Shown piece by piece: positions 1 to 6,132 of a stretch of DNA of 8,622 nt (positions within the stretch are counted from its first letter, which is position 1; each line of letters begins with the position of its first letter). The DNA lies in NCBI GenBank assembly GCA_945903615.1, contig CAMDOL010000058.1, forward strand, positions 1 to 8,622. The letters are read 5' to 3'. This DNA is from Rickettsia typhi. GTDB lineage: Bacteria > Pseudomonadota > Alphaproteobacteria > Rickettsiales > UBA1997. Below the pieces are notes generated by a model. The model worked only from the letters and a program-made list of their open reading frames with translations, was not told the origin of the DNA and ran no database searches. A program made the position numbers and the translations under genes.

Positions 1-40
1 ATGTTTTAGAAAAATTGATCTTTCTGGTCTTTTTTGGCAT

Positions 41-97
41 AAATTCCATTATTTTTGGTGAAATATGGAAATATTCCACCAAAAAGTAATGAAATTT
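41..97 (-). other. Long 57-nt hairpin in the leader or intergenic DNA
   Basis: Arms 41-66 and 71-97 pair around a 4-nt loop (67-70), with one single-base bulge at 86. There are 24 Watson-Crick pairs. The two remaining positions (46/92 and 61/76) are C-A mismatches on the plus strand but G-U pairs in minus-strand RNA, so the continuous stem exists only in the minus-strand transcript. No U-run follows the stem on that strand, so it is not a classic intrinsic terminator. It may be a regulatory leader structure, an RNase processing site, or a palindromic repeat element. Confidence 0.65.
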
Positions 98-110
98 CTA
101 CTCAAAAAAT

Positions 111-143
111 CCTCAGAAATATCAATTTTTAGTTGTTCAGAGG
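111..143 (-). other. Second stem-loop in the predicted leader
   Basis: On the minus strand CCTC-T-GAA-CAA pairs with TTG-(4-nt bulge)-TTC-T-GAGG around a 7-nt loop. There are ten pairs with one T-T mismatch and one bulge. It lies between the predicted promoter and the large hairpin at 41-97. The structure is imperfect and could be fortuitous. Confidence 0.3.
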
Positions 144-184
144 TTCCTTTAAAATAAAAACTGGTATAATTGATAAAAGCTTCA

Positions 185-212
185 AGTATAAAATTCCTCA
201 AACTTTAGACAA
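185..212 (-). promoter_or_regulatory. Predicted sigma70-type promoter directed out of the window
   Basis: On the minus strand TTGTCT (207-212) is separated by 16 nt from TATACT (185-190), which are good -35 and -10 matches. Transcription would begin near 178 and run toward position 1, into a gene outside the window. Its place just after the tolQ stop suggests that the next gene is a separate or additionally promoted unit. AT-rich DNA yields such matches by chance, so this is moderate evidence. Confidence 0.45.
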
Positions 213-238
213 GTTCACTGATCTATAAAACTCAACAT

Positions 239-943
239 TTAACGATCAAGCTCTCTAGATAGAATATTGCCAACTAATACGGAAAAATTCTGCATTTCAT
301 CGGCAAATTTATTAATTTTATTGCTATAGATGTTGTAAAAAAAAACTGCGGGAATAGCGGCAAATAAACCGATTGCTGTTGCTAATAAAGCTTCGGCAAT
401 TCCGGGTGCAACGACTGATAGGCTAGTATTTTTGCTGGCAGCAATGCTTTGAAAGCTGTTCATAATTCCCCATACCGTTCCAAACAAACCTACAAATGGA
501 GCGGTTGAACCAATAATTGCTAGAATTTGCATTCCGTCTTCCAATTTTTCAATTGATTTGTTGCAGGCAACTTGCATTGTGCCGCCAATTCTTTCTTTAA
601 GGGATTCTTTTTTCTCTCCAAATCCGGCTTGCATAATGGATTTTACATTGCTGCCTTTCCATTCTTGGATAGCGGCAATAAATATTTTGGCAAAAGGGTG
701 GTCGTCAGTTTTTTTGGCGGTTAAAAAAATATCATCCAATAATTTTTCAGAGTTAAACAGTTTTTCAAATTTACTAGTTTTGATGCGTAGAATATAAAAT
801 TTAAATATTTTATCAAAGACAATTGTCCATGACCAAACTGAAGCGGCGGCAAGCAAAACCATAACTAATTGAACGATTATATCGGCTTGTTGCAACAATT
901 CTAAGATTGAAACACCGCTTTGATTTTGAATAGAAACAGTCAT
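239..943 (-). CDS. tolQ: TolQ-type proton-channel subunit (MotA/TolQ/ExbB family)
   Basis: A 234-residue inner-membrane protein. TolQ forms the proton-conducting motor with TolR and drives TolA-Pal in outer-membrane constriction and stability. Three membrane helices are visible: about 22-44, 137-160 and 180-205. The signature GSTAPFVGLFGTVWGIMNSF (145-164) and APGIAEALLATAIGLFAAIP (179-198) include the conserved Thr and small residues of the channel helices. ExbB shares these motifs. I favour TolQ because of the length and the alphaproteobacterial-type ending (ILSRELDR), but ExbB is not excluded. It starts 5 nt after the cysteine-rich gene, as the last gene of the cluster. The usual partner tolR does not follow in the 238 nt left in the window. 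No Shine-Dalgarno sequence is clear before the ATG at 941-943. Confidence 0.9.
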   Translation of the reverse strand: MTVSIQNQSGVSILELLQQADIIVQLVMVLLAAASVWSWTIVFDKIFKFYILRIKTSKFEKLFNSEKLLDDIFLTAKKTDDHPFAKIFIAAIQEWKGSNVKSIMQAGFGEKKESLKERIGGTMQVACNKSIEKLEDGMQILAIIGSTAPFVGLFGTVWGIMNSFQSIAASKNTSLSVVAPGIAEALLATAIGLFAAIPAVFFYNIYSNKINKFADEMQNFSVLVGNILSRELDR

Positions 944-948
944 TGTTT

Positions 949-1839
949 TTATTTAGTTAATGGTTGTCCATTTGGCAAAGCCAAAGGTTGAGTTGTAGAT
1001 TTTGGATCTAAACTTGGAATAGCTGCAGGCAAAGATCCACTTGGATTTGCCTCTGAAGGTTTTGAACTCATAAACGATGCTTTGTATTCTTCAATTTCAG
1101 TGCAGACATTTTTTTTGCTATCCCAACATTTAGAGCCTCCGCACTCACATCCAAGAGTGATGGACATTGTGCACATTGCCATTTTAGAAATTTTACTGCC
1201 GCAATTATCAGCGCAACCATTTTTAAAATCCTTCCAAATTCCACTCTGTTTTTCACAAATTGCTTTTTGTTCGGCATTTTTTTGTTCCGTTGCTGGATCA
1301 AGAACTGGTGCTTGAACCACATTTATAAGAGGAATTGCGTTGGTTGGATTTTCAATTGGAGCTGTTGGTGGAGTTGCCAGTGGAGTTGCCAGTGGAGTTG
1401 TTGGTGGAATTGTGGTTTGAGTTGGTGTGGCGGTGCTGGTAGTGTTTTGATTGTTGGTCAAGTTTTGATTTGGCTGAGGATTGCTCTTGCCTTCTTGTGA
1501 TTTGAGTGTGGTTTTTAATTTTATTTCTTCTAACTCAGCCCGCCTTTTTTCTCGCACATCTTTGGTTTTGTCTAGCCAATTTAATTTAGCTACTTTTTGG
1601 GAAATGCATTTATAGCCGTCCCAACATCTATTGCTACCGCAGTTGCAGCTGTATATTAGAATTGAGCTGCAAGCTGAAATATCAAATTTATTATCACAAG
1701 TATCGGCGCAATCATTATTAAAAATTTGCCAATTACCTTTGGTTTTTTCACACACTGCCTTGTTATCAACCCAAGCATCGGCAGCAAAAACACTGCAACT
1801 TAGAATAAATAACAATGCAATTAGTGATAATTTTTTCAT
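949..1839 (-). CDS. Secreted protein with two 8-cysteine domains, family not recognised
   Basis: A 296-residue protein I cannot assign to a family. Residues 1-19 or 20 form a signal peptide (KK, hydrophobic core, SVFA before ADAW); C15 is inside it but no convincing lipobox is seen. Two copies of one domain follow, at about 29-79 and 194-247. Their cysteines are C30, 44, 48, 57, 65, 67, 72, 78 and C195, 209, 213, 223, 231, 233, 238, 246, so spacings are 14-4-9-8-2-5-6 and 14-4-10-8-2-5-8. Shared motifs are CEK..G.W..F.N.CAD.C, then C.CG...CWD. Eight cysteines per copy suggest four disulfides in the periplasm or outside the cell. A charged helix (82-113) and a Pro/Thr/Asn/Gln-rich linker (114-182) separate the copies, and the tail is Pro/Ser-rich. 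The ATG abuts the leuB stop (TAGATG), and tolQ follows after 5 nt, so it is probably co-expressed and envelope-related. Confidence 0.85.
   Translation of the reverse strand: MKKLSLIALLFILSCSVFAADAWVDNKAVCEKTKGNWQIFNNDCADTCDNKFDISACSSILIYSCNCGSNRCWDGYKCISQKVAKLNWLDKTKDVREKRRAELEEIKLKTTLKSQEGKSNPQPNQNLTNNQNTTSTATPTQTTIPPTTPLATPLATPPTAPIENPTNAIPLINVVQAPVLDPATEQKNAEQKAICEKQSGIWKDFKNGCADNCGSKISKMAMCTMSITLGCECGGSKCWDSKKNVCTEIEEYKASFMSSKPSEANPSGSLPAAIPSLDPKSTTQPLALPNGQPLTK
1358..1405. repeat. 12-bp tandem repeat in the linker of the cysteine-rich gene
   Basis: Four adjacent 12-bp units: ggagctgttggt (1358), ggagttgccagt (1370), ggagttgccagt (1382), ggagttgttggt (1394), the middle two identical. On the coding strand they encode four-residue Thr/Pro/Leu/Ala units such as TPLA. 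The unit is a multiple of three, so copy-number change would lengthen or shorten the linker without breaking the frame. Confidence 0.85.
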
Positions 1840-2961
1840 CTACTTTAATAGATTGGAAATTTCTTTAAGAATTTCATCACCCATTTCTGTTGTTGAAACT
1901 CGTGCCTCAGAAGATTTGGCAATGTCTGCAGTTCTAATGCCTTTATTCAAAACATTTTTAATGGCGCTATCAATAACATTGGCTTCTTTTTCATAACCAA
2001 AAGAATATCTAAACATCATGGCTAGGCTTGAAATTGTAGCAATTGGATTGGCGATATTTTTTCCAGCAATGTCAGGAGCAGAGCCGTGAATGGGTTCGTA
2101 TAAAGCAAATTGAAATTCTTTTCCATGGGCATCGACTTGCTTTGCGCCAAGAGAAGCGGAAGGAAGCATTCCTAATGATCCAGTGCACATTGAAGCTAAG
2201 TCAGATAAAATATCACCAAAAATATTTCCAGTTACAATCACATCAAATTGCTTTGGATTTCTCACCAACTGCATTGCTGCGTTGTCAACATACATATTGG
2301 AAAGCTCAACTTCGGGATAGTTTTTTCCAACTTTTGCAACTTCTTCGCGCCACATTTCAGTTGATTCTAAAACATTGGCTTTATCAATTGAGCAAAGCTT
2401 TTTTCCTCTTTTTTGTGCTAGTTCAAACGCAACTTTAGCAATTCTTTCAACTTCTGGGGAAGTGTAGACCATGGTATTAAAGCCACGACGCGTGCCATCT
2501 GCCAGAGTTTCAACTCCGCGTGGTTCACCAAAATAAACATCACCAGTTAATTCTCTGACAATCATAATATCCAAGCCAGAAACAACTTCTGATTTTAAAG
2601 TTGAGCTATCGGCTAAAGCTGGAAAAACAATTGCAGGACGAAGATTGGCGAATAGTTCCAACTCTTTTCTGATACCAAGCAGACCGCGTTCTGGGCGATG
2701 TTTATATTCTAAACTTTCCCATTTTGACCCTCCAACAGCGCCAAGCAAAATTGCATCACTTTGTTTTGCGTTTGCCAGAGTTTCCTCAGGGAAGGGTGTT
2801 CCGGTTTGGTCAAAAGCAATTCCACCAAGCAAAGCCTCGCTGGTTGAGAATTTTTTATCAGAATTGGCAGAAAAAAAATCGATGATTTTTTTTGCCTGTG
2901 ATACAACTTCTGGGCCAATACCATCACCAGGAATCAATAGAATATTTTTTGTTGTCGACAT
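1840..2961 (-). CDS. leuB: 3-isopropylmalate dehydrogenase
   Basis: A 373-residue NAD-dependent decarboxylating dehydrogenase that converts 3-isopropylmalate to 2-oxoisocaproate (after decarboxylation), the third specific step of leucine synthesis in the cytoplasm. It is full length and every landmark is intact: [12 protein letters not shown] at the N-terminus, substrate arginines R98 (GIRKEL), R108 (NLRPA) and R136 ([16 protein letters not shown]), Y143, K194 (DKANVLES), D226 (VDNAAMQL), metal ligands D250 and D254 (GDILSD), and the NAD-binding [15 protein letters not shown] (292-306). The pattern fits LeuB rather than isocitrate or tartrate dehydrogenase. leuC and leuD, often neighbours, are not in the window. 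It starts 9 nt after cyaY, and its TAG stop is followed directly by the next ATG. Confidence 0.97.
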   Translation of the reverse strand: MSTTKNILLIPGDGIGPEVVSQAKKIIDFFSANSDKKFSTSEALLGGIAFDQTGTPFPEETLANAKQSDAILLGAVGGSKWESLEYKHRPERGLLGIRKELELFANLRPAIVFPALADSSTLKSEVVSGLDIMIVRELTGDVYFGEPRGVETLADGTRRGFNTMVYTSPEVERIAKVAFELAQKRGKKLCSIDKANVLESTEMWREEVAKVGKNYPEVELSNMYVDNAAMQLVRNPKQFDVIVTGNIFGDILSDLASMCTGSLGMLPSASLGAKQVDAHGKEFQFALYEPIHGSAPDIAGKNIANPIATISSLAMMFRYSFGYEKEANVIDSAIKNVLNKGIRTADIAKSSEARVSTTEMGDEILKEISNLLK

Positions 2962-2970
2962 AGTTAAAAT

Positions 2971-3276
2971 TTACAAGTTAAAGTTAGTTTTTAGTTCATT
3001 AAATAAAATTTCTCTGAGTTCTTTTCCTTTATTATCTAGCCATTTTTGATTGTTATAAGAAAAATAATTGGCACCAGAAACCGGTGAAGAAAACCAGATT
3101 TTTTGGCTGGCAGAATGTTTATTAATCACATAAACTTGATCGCTAGCAAAAACATTAATGTTCAATATTCCATCAGCATATTCAACATCAAACAAAGATT
3201 TTGGATCATTGTTTTCAATCTCGTCAGCGAGAGTGATTAATTCTTTTTCGGATAATTCTAAAAAATTAATTTCCAT
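2971..3276 (-). CDS. cyaY: Frataxin / CyaY iron-sulfur assembly protein
   Basis: A 101-residue frataxin homologue, the normal size for bacterial CyaY. Frataxin binds iron and the cysteine desulfurase-scaffold complex and tunes iron-sulfur cluster assembly. The acidic first helix is visible (E7, E10, E12, D18, E19, E21, D24), followed by the strand signature YVINKHSASQKIWFSSPVSG (49-68), with W61 and SSPVSG closer to eukaryotic frataxin than to E. coli CyaY, and then W79. I place the start at 3274-3276 (MEINF). An upstream in-frame ATG at 3336 would add 20 basic residues that lie over the peptidase 3' end and are not part of the family. The gap to the peptidase stop is 4 nt and leuB starts 9 nt later. 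The start has no clear Shine-Dalgarno sequence. Confidence 0.9.
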   Translation of the reverse strand: MEINFLELSEKELITLADEIENNDPKSLFDVEYADGILNINVFASDQVYVINKHSASQKIWFSSPVSGANYFSYNNQKWLDNKGKELREILFNELKTNFNL

Positions 3277-3280
3277 AATT

Positions 3281-4540
3281 TTAAGCAAATTTTTTACCAA
3301 TTTTTTGATAATCAGTAATGTTTTTAACCTTACCAATTGCCGAAAAATTGTGTTTGGAATTGGCGATCATTTTAGTTGCAAAATCAGTGATTTGTTTTTT
3401 AGAAATTGCTGAGATTTTTTCTAAAATTTCTTCTTCGCCAAGAATGCGATTGTAAGCAAAAATATCACCACCAATTTTTTGTGATCTAGAAATCACGCTT
3501 TCTTTTGCCATTAAAAGCCCAGCTTTAGTTTGTGTAATAACCCTTTTTAATTCTTCATCGGTAATTTTATTGGTAATTTTTAACACTTCATCACCAATAA
3601 CTTCAATAGCCTCATTAGCTTTATCTTCTGTGGTTCCTAAATAAATTCCAAATAAGCCAGAATCAAAATTGGCGTAGTTAAAAGCATAAACCGAATAAGC
3701 CAAGCCGCGCTTCTCGCGCACTTCTTGGAATAAACGCGAAGACATTCCGCCGCCTAAAATTGAAGCTAAAATTTGGCATTTATAATAATTTTTATCCGTA
3801 TAAGAAAGACCTTCAAAACCAAGAACCAGATTGACTTGTTCAAGGTTTTTATATTTTCTAAAATCACCACCTTGATATTTTGCTGGTTCAAATTTCTTCA
3901 ATTTATTACTGCTTAAATTGTTAAAATATTTTTTAACATAGCTGACAAATTTTTTCTCATCAATATTTCCCGAAGCAACCACAGCAATGTTGGCATAGTT
4001 GTATTGCTTGCCAATATAATCAACAAAATATTCTCTTTGGAATTTTTTAATATTTTTAGTTGGTCCTAAAATTGATCGACCAACCGCTTGTTTTGGAAAG
4101 GCGCTTTCTTGAAAATAATCAAAGACAATATCATCGGGAGTGTCGTTGGTCATAGCAATTTCTTGTAAAATCACGCCGCGTTCTTTTTCTAATTCAACTG
4201 AATCAAAAGTGGAGTTTTGAAGAATATCACTCAGAAATTCGGTCGCAAATTCGGCATCTTGTTTTAAAACTTTAGCGTAATAAACAGTTTTTTCGCGTGA
4301 AGTATAAGCGTTAATTTTGCCGCCAATATTATCGAATTGCTCGGCGATTTGTTTGGCGTTGCGAGTTGTGGTGCCTTTAAAAGCCATATGTTCCAAAAAA
4401 TGGGAAATGCCGTTAATCTCAGGAGTTTCATTTCTACTGCCAGTATTAACAAACACAGCAATAGCAACGGTTTCAACAGTTTTGACTTGGTCAATAACAA
4501 TTCTTAAGCCATTTGGCAGGGTAATAATTTTTTGATTCAT
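3281..4540 (-). CDS. M16-family zinc metallopeptidase (mitochondrial processing peptidase-like)
   Basis: A 419-residue peptidase of the pitrilysin/M16B class, the bacterial relatives of the mitochondrial processing peptidase beta subunit. The inverted zinc motif HFLEH (H47, E50 base, H51) and the distal zinc ligand E127 in GVILQE are present, so the N-terminal domain should be catalytic. The C-terminal half carries the family's conserved ILGGGMSSRLFQEVREKRG segment (261-279) followed by LAYSVYAF, as expected of the second, inactive domain. It opens with NQKIITLPNGLRIV, the normal family beginning, which supports the ATG at 4538-4540. No signal peptide is seen, so it probably acts in the cytoplasm, trimming or degrading short peptides. 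It is the first gene of the second cluster; cyaY starts 4 nt after its stop. The natural substrate cannot be told from sequence. Confidence 0.95.
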   Translation of the reverse strand: MNQKIITLPNGLRIVIDQVKTVETVAIAVFVNTGSRNETPEINGISHFLEHMAFKGTTTRNAKQIAEQFDNIGGKINAYTSREKTVYYAKVLKQDAEFATEFLSDILQNSTFDSVELEKERGVILQEIAMTNDTPDDIVFDYFQESAFPKQAVGRSILGPTKNIKKFQREYFVDYIGKQYNYANIAVVASGNIDEKKFVSYVKKYFNNLSSNKLKKFEPAKYQGGDFRKYKNLEQVNLVLGFEGLSYTDKNYYKCQILASILGGGMSSRLFQEVREKRGLAYSVYAFNYANFDSGLFGIYLGTTEDKANEAIEVIGDEVLKITNKITDEELKRVITQTKAGLLMAKESVISRSQKIGGDIFAYNRILGEEEILEKISAISKKQITDFATKMIANSKHNFSAIGKVKNITDYQKIGKKFA

Positions 4541-4560
4541 TCTGATTGATTTAAAGAATA

Positions 4561-4587
4561 AAATGAGGGTATAAAATTACCTCATTT
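4561..4587 (-). terminator. Possible weak terminator hairpin after the exporter operon
   Basis: Ten base pairs form between 4561-4571 (one bulged base) and 4578-4587 around a 6-nt loop. Read on the minus strand the stem is followed by TATTCTTTAAA, a broken U-rich tail. That would suit a weak intrinsic terminator for tyrS-fusion-tolC. The stem is AT-rich and lies only 20 nt before the peptidase start codon, so it could equally be a 5'-leader structure of the peptidase mRNA. Confidence 0.35.
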
Positions 4588-4613
4588 ACAATGTTTGAAA
4601 GAGCAAATTGTAA
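4586..4613 (-). repeat. Small inverted repeat next to the possible terminator
   Basis: TTACAA (4586-4591) pairs with TTGTAA (4608-4613), and TTTG (4594-4597) pairs with CAAA (4604-4607), leaving a 2-nt bulge and a 6-nt loop. It abuts the hairpin at 4561-4587, so the two would form tandem stem-loops in RNA. It could be a protein-binding dyad or RNA structure; the arms are short and AT-rich, so chance is possible. Confidence 0.35.
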
Positions 4614-4631
4614 GGAAGAAAATATAATTTT

Positions 4632-4715
4632 AAAGTAATATGCTGAATTTGATTCAAGGGCACCTCTAAAAATTAGAATTTTTACTTTGTTCTTTCGTTA
4701 AAAAAATATTACTTT
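4632..4715. repeat. 84-nt segment bounded by 10-bp inverted repeats
   Basis: AAAGTAATAT (4632-4641) is the exact reverse complement of ATATTACTTT (4706-4715). The enclosed DNA includes GGGCACCTCTAAAAATT (4658-4674) and a taaaaatt/aattttta dyad (4667-4684). No target duplication or coding remnant is evident. It may be a degenerate small mobile element, or coincidence in AT-rich DNA. Confidence 0.25.
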
Positions 4716-4728
4716 GAAAATCAGAAGT

Positions 4729-6132
4729 TTAATCTAAAAAAATCGCTAATTTATAATCAGCAAGAGCACTTTGATATTTTTCAGATATTTCAATCAACGA
4801 TACTTTAGAAGAGGCGGTATCTTGTTCACGAATGTTGACTAAGAAAAAATTACTAGCGCCATGTTTAAATTTTTCCCGTTCAGAATTTTCAAGCAATTCA
4901 GCCAGCCCAACCTCTTGGTGAAGATTGTGATAAATCTCAACTATACTACTAATTTGAACTTTAATTTGAGCCAGCTCTGCTTTTATTTGCTCTTCAGTAA
5001 GTTGAGTTTCGTATTTTATGGATTTTAATTTAGATTGATATTGAGCAGTTTTTCCTCGCGCTTCTCTTTGTTGCAATGGGATTACAAAATCCAGATTAAC
5101 ATAATTATTGGTGCCAACTCTTGAAGCAGAACCGTAGCCTAAATCTTTTGAAGCGCCAACATCAACATCAAGCTTTGGTTTGTAAAGGTTTTGGGCATAT
5201 TTTAACTGGCTTAAATTTGACTCTTTTTGAATATTCAGAATTTTTAATTCTGGCCTGTTTTCAAAAGCACTTCTCAAATCAATATCGCTTTTTTTATCAT
5301 CAATTTTTTTAACCGCAAAATTGATTTTTGGAACCTGACTATTTTTAGGAATTATTGGCAAGCCATTTTCAGATCTCCAGAACAAAGAAAGATAAATGGC
5401 GCCATTTTCACATTCTTGACGAGCTTTTTCCAAAACACTTTTGCGTCGTAAAATATTCTTTTTATTTTCAGCGACAATAATTTGTGCTACATCACCTTTC
5501 TTTAATCTTTCTTCAAGTTGCATTTGTCGCTTCAGAGAAAGTTGATAAAGATCTTCATAAATTTCAAAAATCTTTACCGCCGCAACCCATCTCCAATAAG
5601 ACTTGGTTGCGTCACGCTCAATAGTTTTTTTTATGAATTGTAGCTGAATTTTGCTTTCCTTGACATCAAGATTTGACAAAATTACATCGAGACGATTTTG
5701 GTCAATCATACTATCTTTAAGCAAAGAAAACTTAGCTCCAGCCCGATATTCTCCGCCATCATTAGTGATTGAGTCGCCATCATAATCAGCAAAACTGCCA
5801 AAAGATTTGCGATAGCCGCCATATGCTTTTGCACCTAAAAATCCCAATTCTTTTTCTAAAGAAGTATCGGTTAATTTTCCATCATAAAAACCGCGGCTTT
5901 TATCGGAATAATTTTGTTTTAACTTAACATCAAAAAACCCCAAAGAGCCAAGAGCTTTGCTTTCAGAGGCATTAACTTTTTCGTAATAAGATAAAATTTT
6001 TGGATAATTTTTATCGGCAGATAACAAAACTTGTTGTTGGGATAATTCTTTGCTTGCTTCAGCTTTAGCAAACTTTAAATAAGATAGCTGTAATAAAATT
6101 ATCGCAAAAATTATTGTGATTTTAATTTTCAT
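4729..6132 (-). CDS. TolC-family outer-membrane channel protein
   Basis: A 467-residue protein, the usual length for TolC-like proteins, which form trimeric channels through the outer membrane and periplasm and dock onto HlyD-type adaptors. Residues 1-24 are a signal peptide (KIK, hydrophobic core, then FAKA before EASK); no lipobox cysteine is present. The mature part shows the two-fold repeat of the family. The first beta/helix unit contains DYDGDSITNDGGEYRAG (117-132) and LLKDSMIDQNR, followed by long charged helices (155-245). The second contains NYVNLDFVIPLQQREARGK (343-361) followed by helices to about 430. The ATG overlaps the stop codon of the adaptor fusion (ATGA, 6129-6132), which implies translational coupling and a shared complex. 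It is not the housekeeping TolC in any provable way; it looks specific to this adaptor. The substrate is unknown. Confidence 0.88.
   Translation of the reverse strand: MKIKITIIFAIILLQLSYLKFAKAEASKELSQQQVLLSADKNYPKILSYYEKVNASESKALGSLGFFDVKLKQNYSDKSRGFYDGKLTDTSLEKELGFLGAKAYGGYRKSFGSFADYDGDSITNDGGEYRAGAKFSLLKDSMIDQNRLDVILSNLDVKESKIQLQFIKKTIERDATKSYWRWVAAVKIFEIYEDLYQLSLKRQMQLEERLKKGDVAQIIVAENKKNILRRKSVLEKARQECENGAIYLSLFWRSENGLPIIPKNSQVPKINFAVKKIDDKKSDIDLRSAFENRPELKILNIQKESNLSQLKYAQNLYKPKLDVDVGASKDLGYGSASRVGTNNYVNLDFVIPLQQREARGKTAQYQSKLKSIKYETQLTEEQIKAELAQIKVQISSIVEIYHNLHQEVGLAELLENSEREKFKHGASNFFLVNIREQDTASSKVSLIEISEKYQSALADYKLAIFLD

Larger units (their letters stand above)
4541..4728. other. Intergenic region between the tolC-like gene and the M16 peptidase gene
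   Basis: This 188-nt AT-rich gap separates the two gene clusters and has no reading frame I would call. It should contain the end of the upstream transcript and the promoter of the downstream one. It holds three short inverted repeats (4561-4587, 4586-4613, 4667-4684) and a 10-bp perfect inverted pair at 4632-4641 and 4706-4715. A weak minus-strand promoter candidate is TTGAAT (4652-4657) with TAAAAT (4627-4632), but its 19-nt spacer is longer than ideal, so I do not list it as a promoter. Confidence 0.7.

Noticed and set aside
41..97. Classic Rho-independent terminator for tolQ
   Set aside because: No U-run follows the stem on the minus strand, the stem is AT-rich, and it lies about 140 nt past the stop beyond a predicted promoter.
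217..238. Seven-codon frame (MLSFIDQ) directly after the tolQ stop
   Set aside because: Too short and without TolR features; it is more likely chance than a leader peptide, although its ATG abuts the tolQ TAA.
239..943. ExbB instead of TolQ
   Set aside because: The core motifs fit both, but length and C-terminal residues fit alphaproteobacterial TolQ better, and no exbD or tonB is adjacent; kept as a caveat.
1358..1405. CRISPR-like repeat array
   Set aside because: The units are 12 bp, directly adjacent, without spacers, and in frame with coding sequence.
1267..1500. Plus-strand frame rich in Trp-Ser-Cys repeats
   Set aside because: It is the antisense reading of the 12-bp repeat in the linker of the cysteine-rich gene, with no other support.
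1631..3049. Several plus-strand open frames opposite leuB and its flanks
   Set aside because: They are antisense to strongly conserved coding sequence and have no family resemblance or start signals.
3277..3336. Longer cyaY start at 3336 adding 20 residues
   Set aside because: The extra residues are basic and overlap the peptidase 3' end; the frataxin fold starts at MEINF and the 3276 start gives the normal length and a 4-nt gap.
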